The position numbers and the translations under genes are program-made. DNA of 64,000 nucleotides from the NCBI RefSeq assembly GCF_001307315.1, contig NZ_LGUC01000001.1:1736001-1800000 (forward strand), given 5' to 3'. Of this stretch, positions 38,272 through 47,651 are shown piece after piece; the first letter of the stretch is position 1; each line of letters begins with the position of its first letter. The DNA comes from Halolamina pelagica. GTDB lineage: Archaea; Halobacteriota; Halobacteria; Halobacteriales; Haloferacaceae. The notes beneath the pieces were generated by a model. It was not told the origin of the DNA, did not search any database, and was given only the letters and a program-made list of their open reading frames with translations.

Positions 38272-39383
38272 ACTCCGACCGCCTCCCCGACTCGGTCGCG
38301 GGCGTCATGGGTCGGTTGGTCGACGCGTCGGCGGGGAGCGGCTGATCGTCAGCGTGGCCGCGCTGCTCACGGCAGTCCTGCTCGGCGGCGTCGTCACACT
38401 GGTCGCGGGGTGTTCGCGGAGTGTTCGGCGCTGTTCTGTTACAACCCGCTTGCGGTGTATCGCTACTTGTTCCTCGCGCCCCTGTTCGACTCGTTCGTGC
38501 TCCAGCAGACGCTGAAGAACTCCGCGCTGCTGCTGTTCACCGGGCTCGCCGTCGCAGTGTCGTTCCGCGCCGGCCTGTTCAACATCGGGACGCAGGGGCA
38601 GTTGGTGCTCGGCGCACTCGCGGCGGCGCTCGTCGCCGTCCGTGTCGGCCCCGCGGCGCCGGAGGGGCCGCTCGGCGGCGTCCTCATCGCCGTCGTGGCG
38701 ATGGTCGCCGGCGCCGTCGTCGGCGGCCTCTACGCCGCCATCCCGGGCGCGCTGAAAGCCTACGCCGACGCCAACGAGGTGATCACGACGATCATGCTCA
38801 ACTTCATCGCCAGCGACGTCGCCTTCTTCCTCGTCTCGGCGTACTTCCAGAAGCCCGACAGCGGGAGCGTCGAGACGCGGGACGTGCCGGCCGCCGCGCG
38901 GTTCGGCCCGGAGCTAGCGCTCCTGCTGGCCGTCGTGCTCGTCCTCCTGATGACGTACGTGCTCTGGGGACCGCTTTCGGCTACGACCTGCGGACCGCCG
39001 GCATCCAGCCCGACGCGGCGGACTACGCCGGCGTCGACGCCAAACGGATGGTCGTCACCAGCATGACGCTCTCGGGGGCCATCGGCGGCCTCGGCGGCGC
39101 AGTATGGGTCCTGATGTCCGTCGGCCGCTGGGTCAACGGCGTCCCCTCGCTGGGCTTCGACGGCATCACGGTCTCCGTGCTCGCGAGCAACAACCCACTC
39201 GGCGTGCTGTTCGCCGGGCCGCTGTTCGGCTCGATGCAGGCAGGGAGCCTCTCGATCGACTTCCAACTGGGCGTGCCTCGGCAGCTCGTCGGCGTCATCC
39301 GGGGGCTGGTGATCCTGCTGGTCGCCATGCCCGAGTTCTTCCGGACGCTCGGCGTTCGCTGGGACCTGGGGGGTGACCGATGA
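38268..39383 (+). CDS. BMP-type nucleoside ABC importer permease 1, frameshifted three times
   Basis: A BPD_transp_2 family permease of about 372 residues. It starts [20 protein letters not shown] at an ATG overlapping the ATPase stop, continues as ERLIVSVAALLTAVLLGGVV, then VFAECSALFCYNPLAVYRY with RAGLFNIGTQGQLVLGALAA (family signature), then YDLRTAGIQPDAADYAGVDA to the end. One extra G is needed at each of the runs 38333-38336, 38407-38410 and 38966-38969. Otherwise it is a normal multi-TM subunit. Confidence 0.8.
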
Positions 39384-40609
39384 GCGCGCTCAAGCGGTTC
39401 GGGCTGGTCGCCGCCGGCCCGCTGCTGCTGGGGGTCGCGGTGCTGATCGCCAGGCTGTTCCCCGAGACGGCGGCGGGCGAACTGGCGAGCGTCGTCGACG
39501 GCCCGTACGTCGCCTCCGCGCTGCGGCTGTCAGTCCCCATCGCCTTCGCCGCGCTGGGCGGGATCTTCGCCGAACGCGCGGGCGTCATCAACATCGGCCT
39601 GGAGGGGCTGCTCATCGTCGGCGCCTTCGTCGGTGTCGCGGTCGCGCACTGGCTGACCGGCGACGCCGGCGCGGGCGTCGGTGCCGGCCTCGTCCTGCTG
39701 TTCGTGGTCGCAATCAGCCTGGCCATCACCGGCGCCGCACTCGGCCTGCTCGGGGACGCTGCGGGGGAGATAGCGCTCCGGGGCGGCGGTGGCGTCGTCG
39801 CGACGGTCGCCCTCGGCGGACTGACCGCCGCCGTCACCGGGCCGACCCTCGCGGCGACCTGGATCGCGTTCTACGTCGCCGTGCTCGTCAGCGCGGCGTT
39901 CTCGCTGCTGTTCGCGGTGGTCACCATCGAGTACCGCGCTGATCAGGTCATCGCGGGGCTGGCCGTCTGGCTCATCGCCCTCGGCGCGGCGCCGTTCGCG
40001 AGCAACGTCATCTGGGGCGCGGTCAACTCCCCGGGCGTGGACACGTTCGGAACGTGGACGACGCCGCTGCTCTCCCAGCTACCGGCAGTCGGCACCGTGC
40101 TGTTCGACGCCGAGCCGCCGGTGTACTTCGTGCTGCTGGCGACGCCGCTGTCGTGGTACGTCCTGACCCAGACCTCCTTCGGCTACTGGGTGCGGGCCAG
40201 CGGTGAGAACCCGAAGGCGCTGGACACCGCGGGCGTCGACGTGCGTCGAGTGCGCTACGCCGCGGTGCTCATCTCCGGGGTGTTCTCCGGCATCGGCGGC
40301 GCCGGCCTCTCGCTCGGTCGCGTGGGGAGCTTCGTCGGCAGCGGCACGACGATGGTCGACGGCCGGGGGTGGATCGGCATCACCGCGATGCTGTTCGGCA
40401 ACTACAACCCCTTCGGCGCGTTCGGCGCGTCGCTGCTGTTCGCGTCGCTGGACGCACTCCAGTTCCGGCTCCAACAGCTGAACTACGCCGTGCCGGACTC
40501 GCTCATCCAGACGGTGCCGTACGTCACCGTCATCGTCGTGCTGGCGCTGGTGGGTCGCACCCGAACGCCAGACGCCGCCGGCGAGCACTACGACTCCGAC
40601 GAGGACTGA
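39380..40609 (+). CDS. BMP-type nucleoside ABC importer permease 2
   Basis: A 409-residue BPD_transp_2 permease with about ten TM segments. GGIFAERAGVINIGLEGLLI is the family signature, and YWVRASGENPKALDTAGVDV is the coupling loop shared with the first permease. It starts at an ATG overlapping the previous stop (ATGA). It is the last gene of the binding protein-ATPase-permease-permease operon and is uninterrupted. Confidence 0.87.
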   Translation: MSALKRFGLVAAGPLLLGVAVLIARLFPETAAGELASVVDGPYVASALRLSVPIAFAALGGIFAERAGVINIGLEGLLIVGAFVGVAVAHWLTGDAGAGVGAGLVLLFVVAISLAITGAALGLLGDAAGEIALRGGGGVVATVALGGLTAAVTGPTLAATWIAFYVAVLVSAAFSLLFAVVTIEYRADQVIAGLAVWLIALGAAPFASNVIWGAVNSPGVDTFGTWTTPLLSQLPAVGTVLFDAEPPVYFVLLATPLSWYVLTQTSFGYWVRASGENPKALDTAGVDVRRVRYAAVLISGVFSGIGGAGLSLGRVGSFVGSGTTMVDGRGWIGITAMLFGNYNPFGAFGASLLFASLDALQFRLQQLNYAVPDSLIQTVPYVTVIVVLALVGRTRTPDAAGEHYDSDED

Positions 40610-40802
40610 CCGCGACGGCCACAGCCAGGCTGTCGTGTGCGTTTCCGACGGGCTCCCGGACCACCGACGACCAGCAGTCCGGTCTCCTCGTCGTGATCGA
40701 TGTCCCCCGCCACGGAGGGGCGGCGAAAAAGTCGCGTCGTCGACAGTCGCCCCCTTCGCTCGTGATAAAGAGTTTTGCACCCTCCCACCCGAGAGTTGGG
40801 AA

Positions 40803-42167
40803 ATGAGTACCCACGAGTACGACATCGTCGTCGTCGGCTCCGGCACGTCCGGCTGTTACGCGGCCGCGACGGCCGCCCGCGAGGGGCTCGACGTGGCAGT
40901 CGTCGAGCGCAAGAGCGAGGCGGAGGCGGGCCACATCGCCTGCGGCGACGCGCTGAAGGGTGCGGACTCGTTCCCCGACGCGATCCCGAAGTCGAAGATC
41001 GAGTCCTCGTTCACCAACACCGCCGTCGACCACGGCCGCTTCGAGATCCCCTCCGAGGACACGGTGCTCGACATCCCGGTCCCGGGCGAGCTCGCGGTCA
41101 TCGACCGCTGGGAGTACGGGCGGAAGCTCATCGACGGCGCCACGGAGGCCGGCGCGGAGTTCCACTACGACACGGTCGTCAACGACGTGCTCCAGGAGAA
41201 CGGCCGCGTCGAGGGCGTTCGCGGGAAGCACAAGGGCGAAGTCGAGGAGTTCCACGCCGAGATCACCGTCGACGCCGCCGGCGCGCTCTCGGTGCTGCAG
41301 GACAACGCCGACTTCTCCGACGCCACGTTCGACACGAACGTCTCCTACTCGCAGTTCTGCTCGGCGTACCGCGAGATCGTCGAGGTCCCCGAGCCGGTCG
41401 AGTGGGACGACGCGCTCGTGTTCAAGCCGACGGATCGCGCGTCGGGCTACCTCTGGTACTTCCCGCGCACGCCGACGACGATCAACGTCGGCCTCGGGTT
41501 CCAGATGACCGAGGAGCCGATGAAGCTCGTCCAGGACCTCCGGAACGACCTCCGGAGCCGCCCCGAGTTCGAGGGCGCGGAAGTGAAGGACAAGCTCGGC
41601 GCCGCGCTCCCCACCCGCCGGCCGTACGACTCCGCGACCGCACCGGGGTTGGTCGCGGTCGGCGACGCCGCGGGGCTGGTCAACCCCACCACCGGCGGCG
41701 GGATCGCCGGCGCCGCCTACTCCGGGCAGTACGCCGCCGAGGAGGCGATAGCGGCCATCTCGAACGGCCGGATCGACGAGGAGCTCTGGCGGTACAACGA
41801 GCGCGTGATGGACCACTTCGGCGCGCGCTACGCCGCGCTCGACGTGTACAACGTGCTCTCGACGGCCGTCGAGGTCGACGAACTCACGTCGATGCTTGCC
41901 TCGCTCCCGGGCGAGCCGATCGCCGAAGCGCTGTACTCCGGGAAGACGTCGATCAGCCCGGGCGTCGCGCTGAAGACCATCCGCGGGGCGATCGGCCACC
42001 TCGGCCAGCTCTGGGAGATCTACCAGGTCCGGAACCTGGCCGAAGAGCTGCTCGCCCACTACGAGAGCTACCCGGACCGGCCGTCGGCGCTGCCGCGCTG
42101 GCAGGACCAGCGCGACTCCATCATGGAGCGCGTCTACGAGCAGACGGGCGCCGATCCGAAGTACTAG
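40803..42167 (+). CDS. Geranylgeranyl reductase family FAD protein
   Basis: A 454-residue flavoprotein. The dinucleotide-binding motif VVVGSGTSGCYAAATAAREG is at the N-terminus and the FAD motif LVAVGDAAGLVNPTTGGGIA is near residue 280; YLWYFPRTPTTINVGLGFQM is the GGR substrate-channel type sequence. Family members saturate geranylgeranyl chains, here most likely archaeal membrane lipids (digeranylgeranylglycerophospholipid) or a quinone/carotenoid precursor. The start MSTHEYDIVVVG places the FAD motif correctly. Confidence 0.85.
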   Translation: MSTHEYDIVVVGSGTSGCYAAATAAREGLDVAVVERKSEAEAGHIACGDALKGADSFPDAIPKSKIESSFTNTAVDHGRFEIPSEDTVLDIPVPGELAVIDRWEYGRKLIDGATEAGAEFHYDTVVNDVLQENGRVEGVRGKHKGEVEEFHAEITVDAAGALSVLQDNADFSDATFDTNVSYSQFCSAYREIVEVPEPVEWDDALVFKPTDRASGYLWYFPRTPTTINVGLGFQMTEEPMKLVQDLRNDLRSRPEFEGAEVKDKLGAALPTRRPYDSATAPGLVAVGDAAGLVNPTTGGGIAGAAYSGQYAAEEAIAAISNGRIDEELWRYNERVMDHFGARYAALDVYNVLSTAVEVDELTSMLASLPGEPIAEALYSGKTSISPGVALKTIRGAIGHLGQLWEIYQVRNLAEELLAHYESYPDRPSALPRWQDQRDSIMERVYEQTGADPKY

Positions 42168-42168
42168 A

Positions 42169-42256
42169 CGACCTTTTGCTACTCGACCTTTTGCAGCGGG
42201 CCCCGGAGGGCCTTGCAAAAGCTCGACCAAAAGCCTGCGTCGACCCCTCCGGGGTC
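42169..42256 (+). terminator. Repeat-rich hairpin region after the reductase gene
   Basis: CGACCTTTTGC occurs twice (42169-42179, 42184-42194). CTTTTGCA at 42188-42195 pairs with TGCAAAAG at 42214-42221 and, inside it, GGCCC with GGGCC, making a long stem. A second stem GACCCC-TCC-GGGGTC spans 42242-42256. The interval separates convergent genes, so it is a plausible bidirectional termination region. Confidence 0.4.
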
Positions 42257-42335
42257 TCCTTGGCCCACGCACTGCCGACGGCCGTTCGTGGCCGTTCTGC
42301 CTTGGCACTCCACAGCGGCCGCTCCGCCGAGGGCC

Positions 42336-43616
42336 TCACTCCTCGTTCGAGAGCGCCTCGATCGCGCCGGCCAGCGTCTCGACGCCGATGCGGAGTGACT
42401 CCTCGTCAACGTCGAACGTGGAGGTGTGGTGGCCCCCGGGGTGGTCGGTGCCGAGACCGACGTAGCAGGCGTTGCCGCCCTGCTCTTGCACGCGGTTCAT
42501 CAGGAACGTCGCGTCCTCGCTCCCGCCGAGGTCGTCGTGGTCCATGACCGAGTCGACGCCCTCGACGCCGTCAGCCACGTCGGCGACGACCGCCGCGAGC
42601 TCCTCGTCGCTCTCCGCAGACGGGGCCCGGGAGTTGCGGGTTCGCTCGACGTCCACGTCGTGCATGTCCGCGGCGGCGTCGACGACGCGACCAGTCTCCT
42701 CCCACATGTACTCCATCAGTTCGGTCGTCTGGCCGCGGACCTCACACTCCATTCTGGCCTCCTCGGCGATGATGTTCGAGGCCGTGCCGCCGTCGACGAC
42801 GCCGGCGTTCACGCGGGTCGGCCCGTCGGCGTGACGCGGGATCGCGTACATGCTCGTGATCGCTTCGGCCATCGCTTGGATCGCGTTGTCGCCCTCCTCG
42901 GGGTGGGCGCCGGCGTGGGCCGGCGTGCCCGAAAACGTCGCTTCGAAGCCGGAGACCGCGAGGAAACCGCCGACGCCGGCGACGATCTCCCCCGTCGGGT
43001 GGTCGAGGCCGATGTGGACCGCATAGAGGGAGTCCACGTCGTCGAGGTGGCCCGACCGCGACATCGGTCCGCCGCCGGCGACGCGCTCCTCGGCCGGCTG
43101 GAAGAACACCTTCAGCGTGCCCGAAAAGTCGCTGTCGAGCACGGCGTCGATCACGCCCAGCCCGAGCGTCGCGTGGGCGTCGTGCCCGCAGGCGTGCATG
43201 TACCCCTCGTTCTCCGAGCGGAACCCCGCCGCCGCGGGGGTGTGGTCATCGTCGTCGGACTCGGGGATCGGCAGCGCGTCGATGTCGACGCGGAGGCCGA
43301 CCGTCGGGCCGTCTCCCTGTTCGACGACCGCGACGGCACCGGTGTTGCCGCCGTCGAGGCGATCGACGAGATCAGCGTCGGCGCCGGCGTCGACGGCGCG
43401 CTCCGCCCACTCGTCGCGGGTGGCCTGATCGGGGAGGGACATCCGCGGCTCGTCGGCGTCCTCGAGTGCGTCCGGGCCGACGTGGAGTTCGTCCACGTCG
43501 CGGGCGCGCAGTTCCTCGACGATCCGGGCGGTGGTGTAGAACTCACACCACGCCGGCTCGGGGTGGCGGTGGAGATCTCTGCGGAACTCGGTCAGCGCGT
43601 CGGCGTCTACGTGCAC
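42336..43616 (-). CDS. M20-family amidohydrolase/carboxypeptidase
   Basis: A 426-residue metal-dependent amidohydrolase of the IAA-amino-acid hydrolase/N-acyl-amino-acid type. Metal-binding blocks are visible: YMHACGHDAHATLGLGVI, FQPAEERVAGGGPM and, near the C-terminus, MDHDDLGGSEDATFLMNRVQ and GTDHPGGHHTSTFDVDEESL. The dimerisation domain (SGTPAHAGAHPEEGDNAI) lies in the middle. The physiological substrate is unknown. Confidence 0.85.
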   Translation of the reverse strand: MHVDADALTEFRRDLHRHPEPAWCEFYTTARIVEELRARDVDELHVGPDALEDADEPRMSLPDQATRDEWAERAVDAGADADLVDRLDGGNTGAVAVVEQGDGPTVGLRVDIDALPIPESDDDDHTPAAAGFRSENEGYMHACGHDAHATLGLGVIDAVLDSDFSGTLKVFFQPAEERVAGGGPMSRSGHLDDVDSLYAVHIGLDHPTGEIVAGVGGFLAVSGFEATFSGTPAHAGAHPEEGDNAIQAMAEAITSMYAIPRHADGPTRVNAGVVDGGTASNIIAEEARMECEVRGQTTELMEYMWEETGRVVDAAADMHDVDVERTRNSRAPSAESDEELAAVVADVADGVEGVDSVMDHDDLGGSEDATFLMNRVQEQGGNACYVGLGTDHPGGHHTSTFDVDEESLRIGVETLAGAIEALSNEE

Positions 43617-43733
43617 GACGAATCGGACGGCTGGGAGGCGCTTAAACCTCGGCGTGGCGGCAGCAGATGTCCCCGACCCCGCGGGAACGCTGTGGCGGTT
43701 GATTTATGAGAGGCCGTGCCGCCACCTCGGGGT

Positions 43734-45277
43734 ATGGAAGAGGAGCCAACGATCGAGTCAGGGCAGGGCCGAAGCCTCGACTTCCGGGGCGGGCCAGCCG
43801 CCAGCGCCATCCCGATCGGGGTGTTCATCGTCTGGGCCGTGTTCCAGTCGGGCGTACTCGGCATCGGCGACACGTCGGGTCTCGTCGTCGGGATGCTGGT
43901 CGGCCTCATCGCGGGGCTGCCGTTCGTCCGGGGCGACTGGAAGACGTACGCCGACGCCATCTTCGAGGGGATGACCCAGGAAGTGGCAGCGACGGCCGCC
44001 GTCGCGTGGCTCTGGGCGGGGATGTTCGCGAACACCATCCAGGCCGGGGGTTCGTCGACGGCCTGGTGTGGGCCGCCAACGCCGCCGAGGTCGGCGCCGC
44101 GCTGTTCCCGGCGGTGACGTTCCTGCTCGCGGGACTGCTCGCGACGGGGATCGGGACGGGCTACGGGACGACGATCGCCTTCGTGACGCTGGTGTTCCCG
44201 GCCGGGCTGTTGCTGGGGACGAACCCGATCCTCCTGTTCGGGGCGATCCTCTCCGGCGCCGTGTTCGGGGACAACCTCGCGCCGGTCTCGGACACGACCA
44301 TCGTGAGCGCGGTGACCCAGGACGCCGACATCGGCGGCGTCGTCGCCTCGCGGGTGAAGTACGCCGTCGCCGCCGCGGTGCCGGCGTTCGCCGCGTTCCT
44401 GATCGCGGGGGCGACGATGACGACGACTGATCCGGCGGCCGGGTCGGGCGTGACCGCCGGCGCCGCGTGGGGGCTGCTCCACCTGATTCCGGTCGCGATC
44501 GTCATCGGGACGGCGATCCGGGGTCGCCACATCGTCGAGGCGGTCTCGTGGGGGCTGTTTACCGCGTTCGTGCTCAACGTCATGCTCGGCTACTTCGACC
44601 TGGTCGATGTCGGCGTCAGCGACGTGCTGGTGTTCATGGCGCCGGAGTCCGGGCTGGTGACAGCCCTCGACACCGCGCCCCTGATCGGCGCGGTGATCGA
44701 GACGGTGCCCGCCGGCGAGGCCGGCGTCGGCGGCAGCCTCTACAACGGCGCGGTGGGCTTCTTCCCGCTGATCGTCCTCACGCTGCTGATCGTCGCCGGC
44801 GCGCAGATTATGCGCCAGGGCGGCGGGTTCGAGGCGCTGCAGCGCTGGCTGCTCGACACCGTCGCCACGACGGTCCGGCGCGCGGAGGTGACGATGGTGC
44901 TCGGGACCGCGATGGTCAACGCGATGGTCACCATCAACACCGCCGCCGAGATCGCGATCGCGCCGTACATCCGGACGCTGGGTCGGCGGTTCAACATCAA
45001 CGGCTACCGCCGGGCCAACATCCTCGACGCCAACACCTCGGCGCTGGGGTACATCTTCCCGTGGGGCGGCGGCGTGCTCGCGGGCTACTCCGCGATGCAG
45101 ACGCTGCCCGACGAGTACGGCTGGTTCACCGTCGACATGGTCGTCAACCCGGCCGCGGTGTTCCCGTACGTGTTCCACGGCTGGTTCCTCGTGGCGGTGT
45201 TCCTGATCGCCGCGGTGACCGGCTTCGGCCGTGAGTACGTTAGCGACCGCGAGAGCGAGGAGGTGAGCCGCGTATGA
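43734..45277 (+). CDS. NhaC-family Na+/H+ antiporter, frameshifted
   Basis: A membrane transporter of about 514 residues. The signature FGDNLAPVSDTTIVSAVTQD is the NhaC GDxxxPxSDTT motif. The first about 105 residues (up to GMFANTIQAGG) and the rest (FVDGLVWAANAAEVGAALFP onward) are in different frames; one extra G at 44046-44050 joins them. It probably exchanges sodium for protons, useful at high salt, though some relatives are malate/lactate antiporters. The start ATG 43734 is preferred to 43716. It overlaps the next gene in ATGA. Confidence 0.82.
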
Positions 45278-45513
45278 GCCGCTTCGACGCCTTCCTCGCG
45301 GGGTTCGAGTTCCGGACCGCGACGCCACAGTACGAGCCCGGCGACGAACTTCCGGTGATCATCACCGGCCGGGACGGCGACGACGCGCTGGTCCGGATCG
45401 GGGATACGCGACTCCGCCTGCCGGACACGGACGTGGCCGTCGACGACGAAGTGCGGATCCGCGTGACGGCGTTCGACGCCGACGACGCGACGGGCGAAGC
45501 CGAACTGCTCTGA
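45274..45513 (+). CDS. Small beta-rich haloarchaeal-type protein, possibly TRAM/OB-like
   Basis: A 79-residue protein coupled to the antiporter by an ATGA overlap. Alternating strands (LPVIITGRDGDDALVRIGDT, DEVRIRVTAFDADDATGEAE) suggest a small barrel like TRAM/OB domains. No catalytic motif; function unknown. Confidence 0.55.
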   Translation: MSRFDAFLAGFEFRTATPQYEPGDELPVIITGRDGDDALVRIGDTRLRLPDTDVAVDDEVRIRVTAFDADDATGEAELL

Positions 45514-45559
45514 GTCGGCGTCGCCAGTTTTTCAGAGAGAAAGGTGAATCGACGACCGA

Positions 45560-45886
45560 TCAACGGTACGCCTGGCTCGCGCGGCGTTCCACGTCGACTT
45601 CGACGCGGATCGAGTCCGGGAGGTCGGTCGCGACGACTTCGCGGGCGATGTGGTCGGAGCCGTGGATCTCCAGCCAGCGCGTGTACACCGTGTAGTTCCA
45701 GGGGTCGCACTGCTCGCCCGGCTGGCAACGGCTGTACAGCGGGACGGTGTGGTGATCGGGCTGTTCCTGATGGGGGCCTTTGCACTCGGCGCCCTTCCGT
45801 TCGACCTGCTCTTTCAGCCCGGTGACGGTGTCGTCGAGGACGGCCCGGTCCCCGCTCCGGAACGTCAGCGTCGTAACGAAGGTCAT
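45560..45886 (-). CDS. Ribosomal protein uS10-like paralogue
   Basis: A 108-residue protein resembling ribosomal uS10: TFVTTLTFRSGDRAVLDDTV, LKEQVERKGAECKGPHQEQP, then YTVYTRWLEIHGSDHIAREV and a final strand SIRVEVDVER. It carries two cysteines in CQPGEQC, which a core uS10 loop does not usually have, so a specialised paralogue is likely. The start MTFVTTLTF is preferred over a basic upstream extension. Confidence 0.72.
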   Translation of the reverse strand: MTFVTTLTFRSGDRAVLDDTVTGLKEQVERKGAECKGPHQEQPDHHTVPLYSRCQPGEQCDPWNYTVYTRWLEIHGSDHIAREVVATDLPDSIRVEVDVERRASQAYR

Positions 45887-46005
45887 ACCCGGAGATTGGG
45901 TTCGAGCGTGAAAAGCGCATCTACCGGTGGCCGGGGAGGCTGCTGCTGAACCGCGGTTTTGCCCCACCGAAGCCAATTTAAGAGCGTGATACGTAGCCGA
46001 ACGCA

Positions 46006-46464
46006 ATGACGGTCGAAGCGACGTCTGCCGGAGCCATCCTCTTCCGCGACACCCGCGGCGAACGGGAGTACCTGCTCCTGAAGAGCCGACCCGGGGACTG
46101 GGAGTTCCCCAAGGGCGGGGTCGAGGGGGAAGAGGAGCTCCAGCAGACCGCGATCAGAGAAGTGACGGAGGAAGCCGGTATCGAGGACTTCAGACTCATC
46201 GACGGCTTCCGCAAGGAGTACGACTACGTGTTCGAGGCCAACGGGAACACGATCCACAAGACGGTCCACCTGTTCATCGCCCGGTCGTTCGAGGCCAGCG
46301 CCGAACTCTCGGCCGAACACCGCGACATGCAGTGGCGGGACTACGACCAGGCGCTCAACACGATCACGCAGGACGGCCCCCGCGACATCCTCGAAGAGGC
46401 ACACGAGTACCTCGACGACGTGAAGGAGGCCGACGGCGAAGGGTACGTCGGTACGCCGGCGTAA
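46006..46464 (+). CDS. Nudix hydrolase (diadenosine tetraphosphatase-like)
   Basis: A 152-residue Nudix enzyme. The Nudix box GGVEGEEELQQTAIREVTEE is preceded by GDWEFPKGG, the Ap4A-hydrolase type context. A TATA-like ATTTAAGA lies about 30 nt before ATG 46006, so the message is probably leaderless. It is followed after 3 nt by a DUF5787-like gene on the same strand. Confidence 0.87.
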   Translation: MTVEATSAGAILFRDTRGEREYLLLKSRPGDWEFPKGGVEGEEELQQTAIREVTEEAGIEDFRLIDGFRKEYDYVFEANGNTIHKTVHLFIARSFEASAELSAEHRDMQWRDYDQALNTITQDGPRDILEEAHEYLDDVKEADGEGYVGTPA

Positions 46465-46467
46465 GCG

Positions 46468-47517
46468 GTGCCGACGCCCACCGTCGACTCGGAGTTCAGT
46501 TTCGAGCTGTTGGTCTGTCGCTGGGCCGAACTCGGCTGGCCGCCGACCGAGCGCGGCGCAGTCGACGCCAGCGACACTACTCGTCCCGACGCCGACGGAC
46601 CGCCAGTGATCGTCTCGCGCCAACTCGGCACCCAGCGGCGCCGCTGGGACACCATCGTGATCGAGTGCGACCCCGAGGGGCTCGCCGCCCGCCGCGAGTT
46701 CGGCGAACGCGAAATCGACGGCGACCTCCTCCCGGTCGTTCGCCACGCGCCCGCGGACTGGGCGTACTACCGAGACGCGCTCCCCGATCCGGGCTACCCG
46801 TGGCGCTACGTCCGGGAGGCGATCCACCGCGCGGCGGCACGGGGGCTCGTGGACAAACGCAAGCAGGGCAATCGAATCGAGATCCGGCGGAAGCGCCCCT
46901 ACCCCGACTGGGTCGAACGGATCGTCGCCGTCGAGAACAAGCCCGACCTCAACGCCAGCGCCGCGGCCGCGCTCTCGGACCAGCTGGAACACGACGTGGA
47001 GACTGCGCTGGCCGACGAGGTGTGGCTCGCGACCGGGCGCACGGGCGAGCGCGTCGAGCCGGCGCTACTGCGGCAGTTCCCGGTCGAGGCCGGCGTGCTG
47101 ACGTTTGACTTCGGCGGGAGTGACAGGACCGGTGTCGACGCCGACGCCGCGACGGTCGACTGGCTCCCCTCGGAGCTCGACGTGACGGCGCCGACCGAGC
47201 GCTTCGACGCCACCGAGAAGGCGCGGCGGCGCCGCCTACTCGCCGAGCGAGCCTACGGGAAGGGCTGGCGCTCGATTACGGAGACGATGCGACCCGACTG
47301 TCGGTGGTTCGAACTCGAGCGCGCGGGTCGCGGGATGGTTCCGGTGTGTGGCGCGAAAGGACGCTGTCAGACACAGAGCGAGTGCAGCAGTCGGTGTGAT
47401 TCCTTCGAGCCGGAGCCGCCACAGTGGCGGACGAAGGGGTGGCCGATCGACGGCGGTCCGGGACAGGGGGTGCGGGAGTTACTGGAGCGTCGACGCGAAC
47501 GGGCGCGGGAGCAGTAG
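46468..47517 (+). CDS. DUF5787-like haloarchaeal protein
   Basis: A 349-residue protein starting at GTG 3 nt after the Nudix gene. The N-terminal half has nuclease-like alternation (FELLVCRWAELGWPP, DTIVIECDPEG, WVERIVAVENKPDLNASAAA). The C-terminal part has a four-Cys cluster (VCGAKGRCQTQSECSSRC) that may hold a metal or Fe-S. It resembles the haloarchaeal DUF5787 family as remembered; the biochemical function is unknown. It is in one operon with the Nudix enzyme. Confidence 0.68.
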   Translation: MPTPTVDSEFSFELLVCRWAELGWPPTERGAVDASDTTRPDADGPPVIVSRQLGTQRRRWDTIVIECDPEGLAARREFGEREIDGDLLPVVRHAPADWAYYRDALPDPGYPWRYVREAIHRAAARGLVDKRKQGNRIEIRRKRPYPDWVERIVAVENKPDLNASAAAALSDQLEHDVETALADEVWLATGRTGERVEPALLRQFPVEAGVLTFDFGGSDRTGVDADAATVDWLPSELDVTAPTERFDATEKARRRRLLAERAYGKGWRSITETMRPDCRWFELERAGRGMVPVCGAKGRCQTQSECSSRCDSFEPEPPQWRTKGWPIDGGPGQGVRELLERRRERAREQ

Positions 47518-47536
47518 CCGAAGCCGTCCTGCAGAA

Positions 47537-47607
47537 TGCACCGGCCGGGATTTGAACCCGGGCCATGAGCTTGGAAGGCTCAGGTCCTGCCACTAGACCA
47601 CCGGTGC
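47537..47607 (-). tRNA. tRNA-Gly (anticodon TCC), target of the integrated element
   Basis: On the minus strand GCACCGG pairs with CCGGTGC, discriminator A; the anticodon arm is TGAGC-CTTCCAA-GCTCA, giving anticodon TCC (reads GGA). It is 71 nt, without encoded CCA. Its 5' half and upstream promoter (TATA-like CTTATTTC about 25-30 nt upstream) are inside the 82-bp repeat that is duplicated at 56582-56663, so this gene was rebuilt by integration. Confidence 0.94.
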
Positions 47608-47651
47608 GCACTCGAAGTAACCACACCCAGAAATAAGGGCGTTCCCCTTCG
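47570..47651 (+). repeat. attL: left 82-bp direct repeat
   Basis: Identical to 56582-56663 except for A/G at 47615/56627. It starts in the anticodon stem-loop of tRNA-Gly (CTTGGAAGGCTCAGG) and runs through the 5' end of the tRNA into its promoter. Since the chromosomal flank continues at the right copy, this left copy's promoter part was brought by the element. Confidence 0.9.

Noticed and set aside
40530..42308. A 592-codon minus-strand reading frame opposite the geranylgeranyl reductase
   Set aside because: Shadow of a conserved flavoprotein gene; composition is Arg/Val/Gly-rich without motifs.
43607..45328. A 573-codon minus-strand reading frame opposite the NhaC antiporter
   Set aside because: Shadow frame: His/Asp/Arg repeats, no domain, whereas the opposite strand has the NhaC signature.
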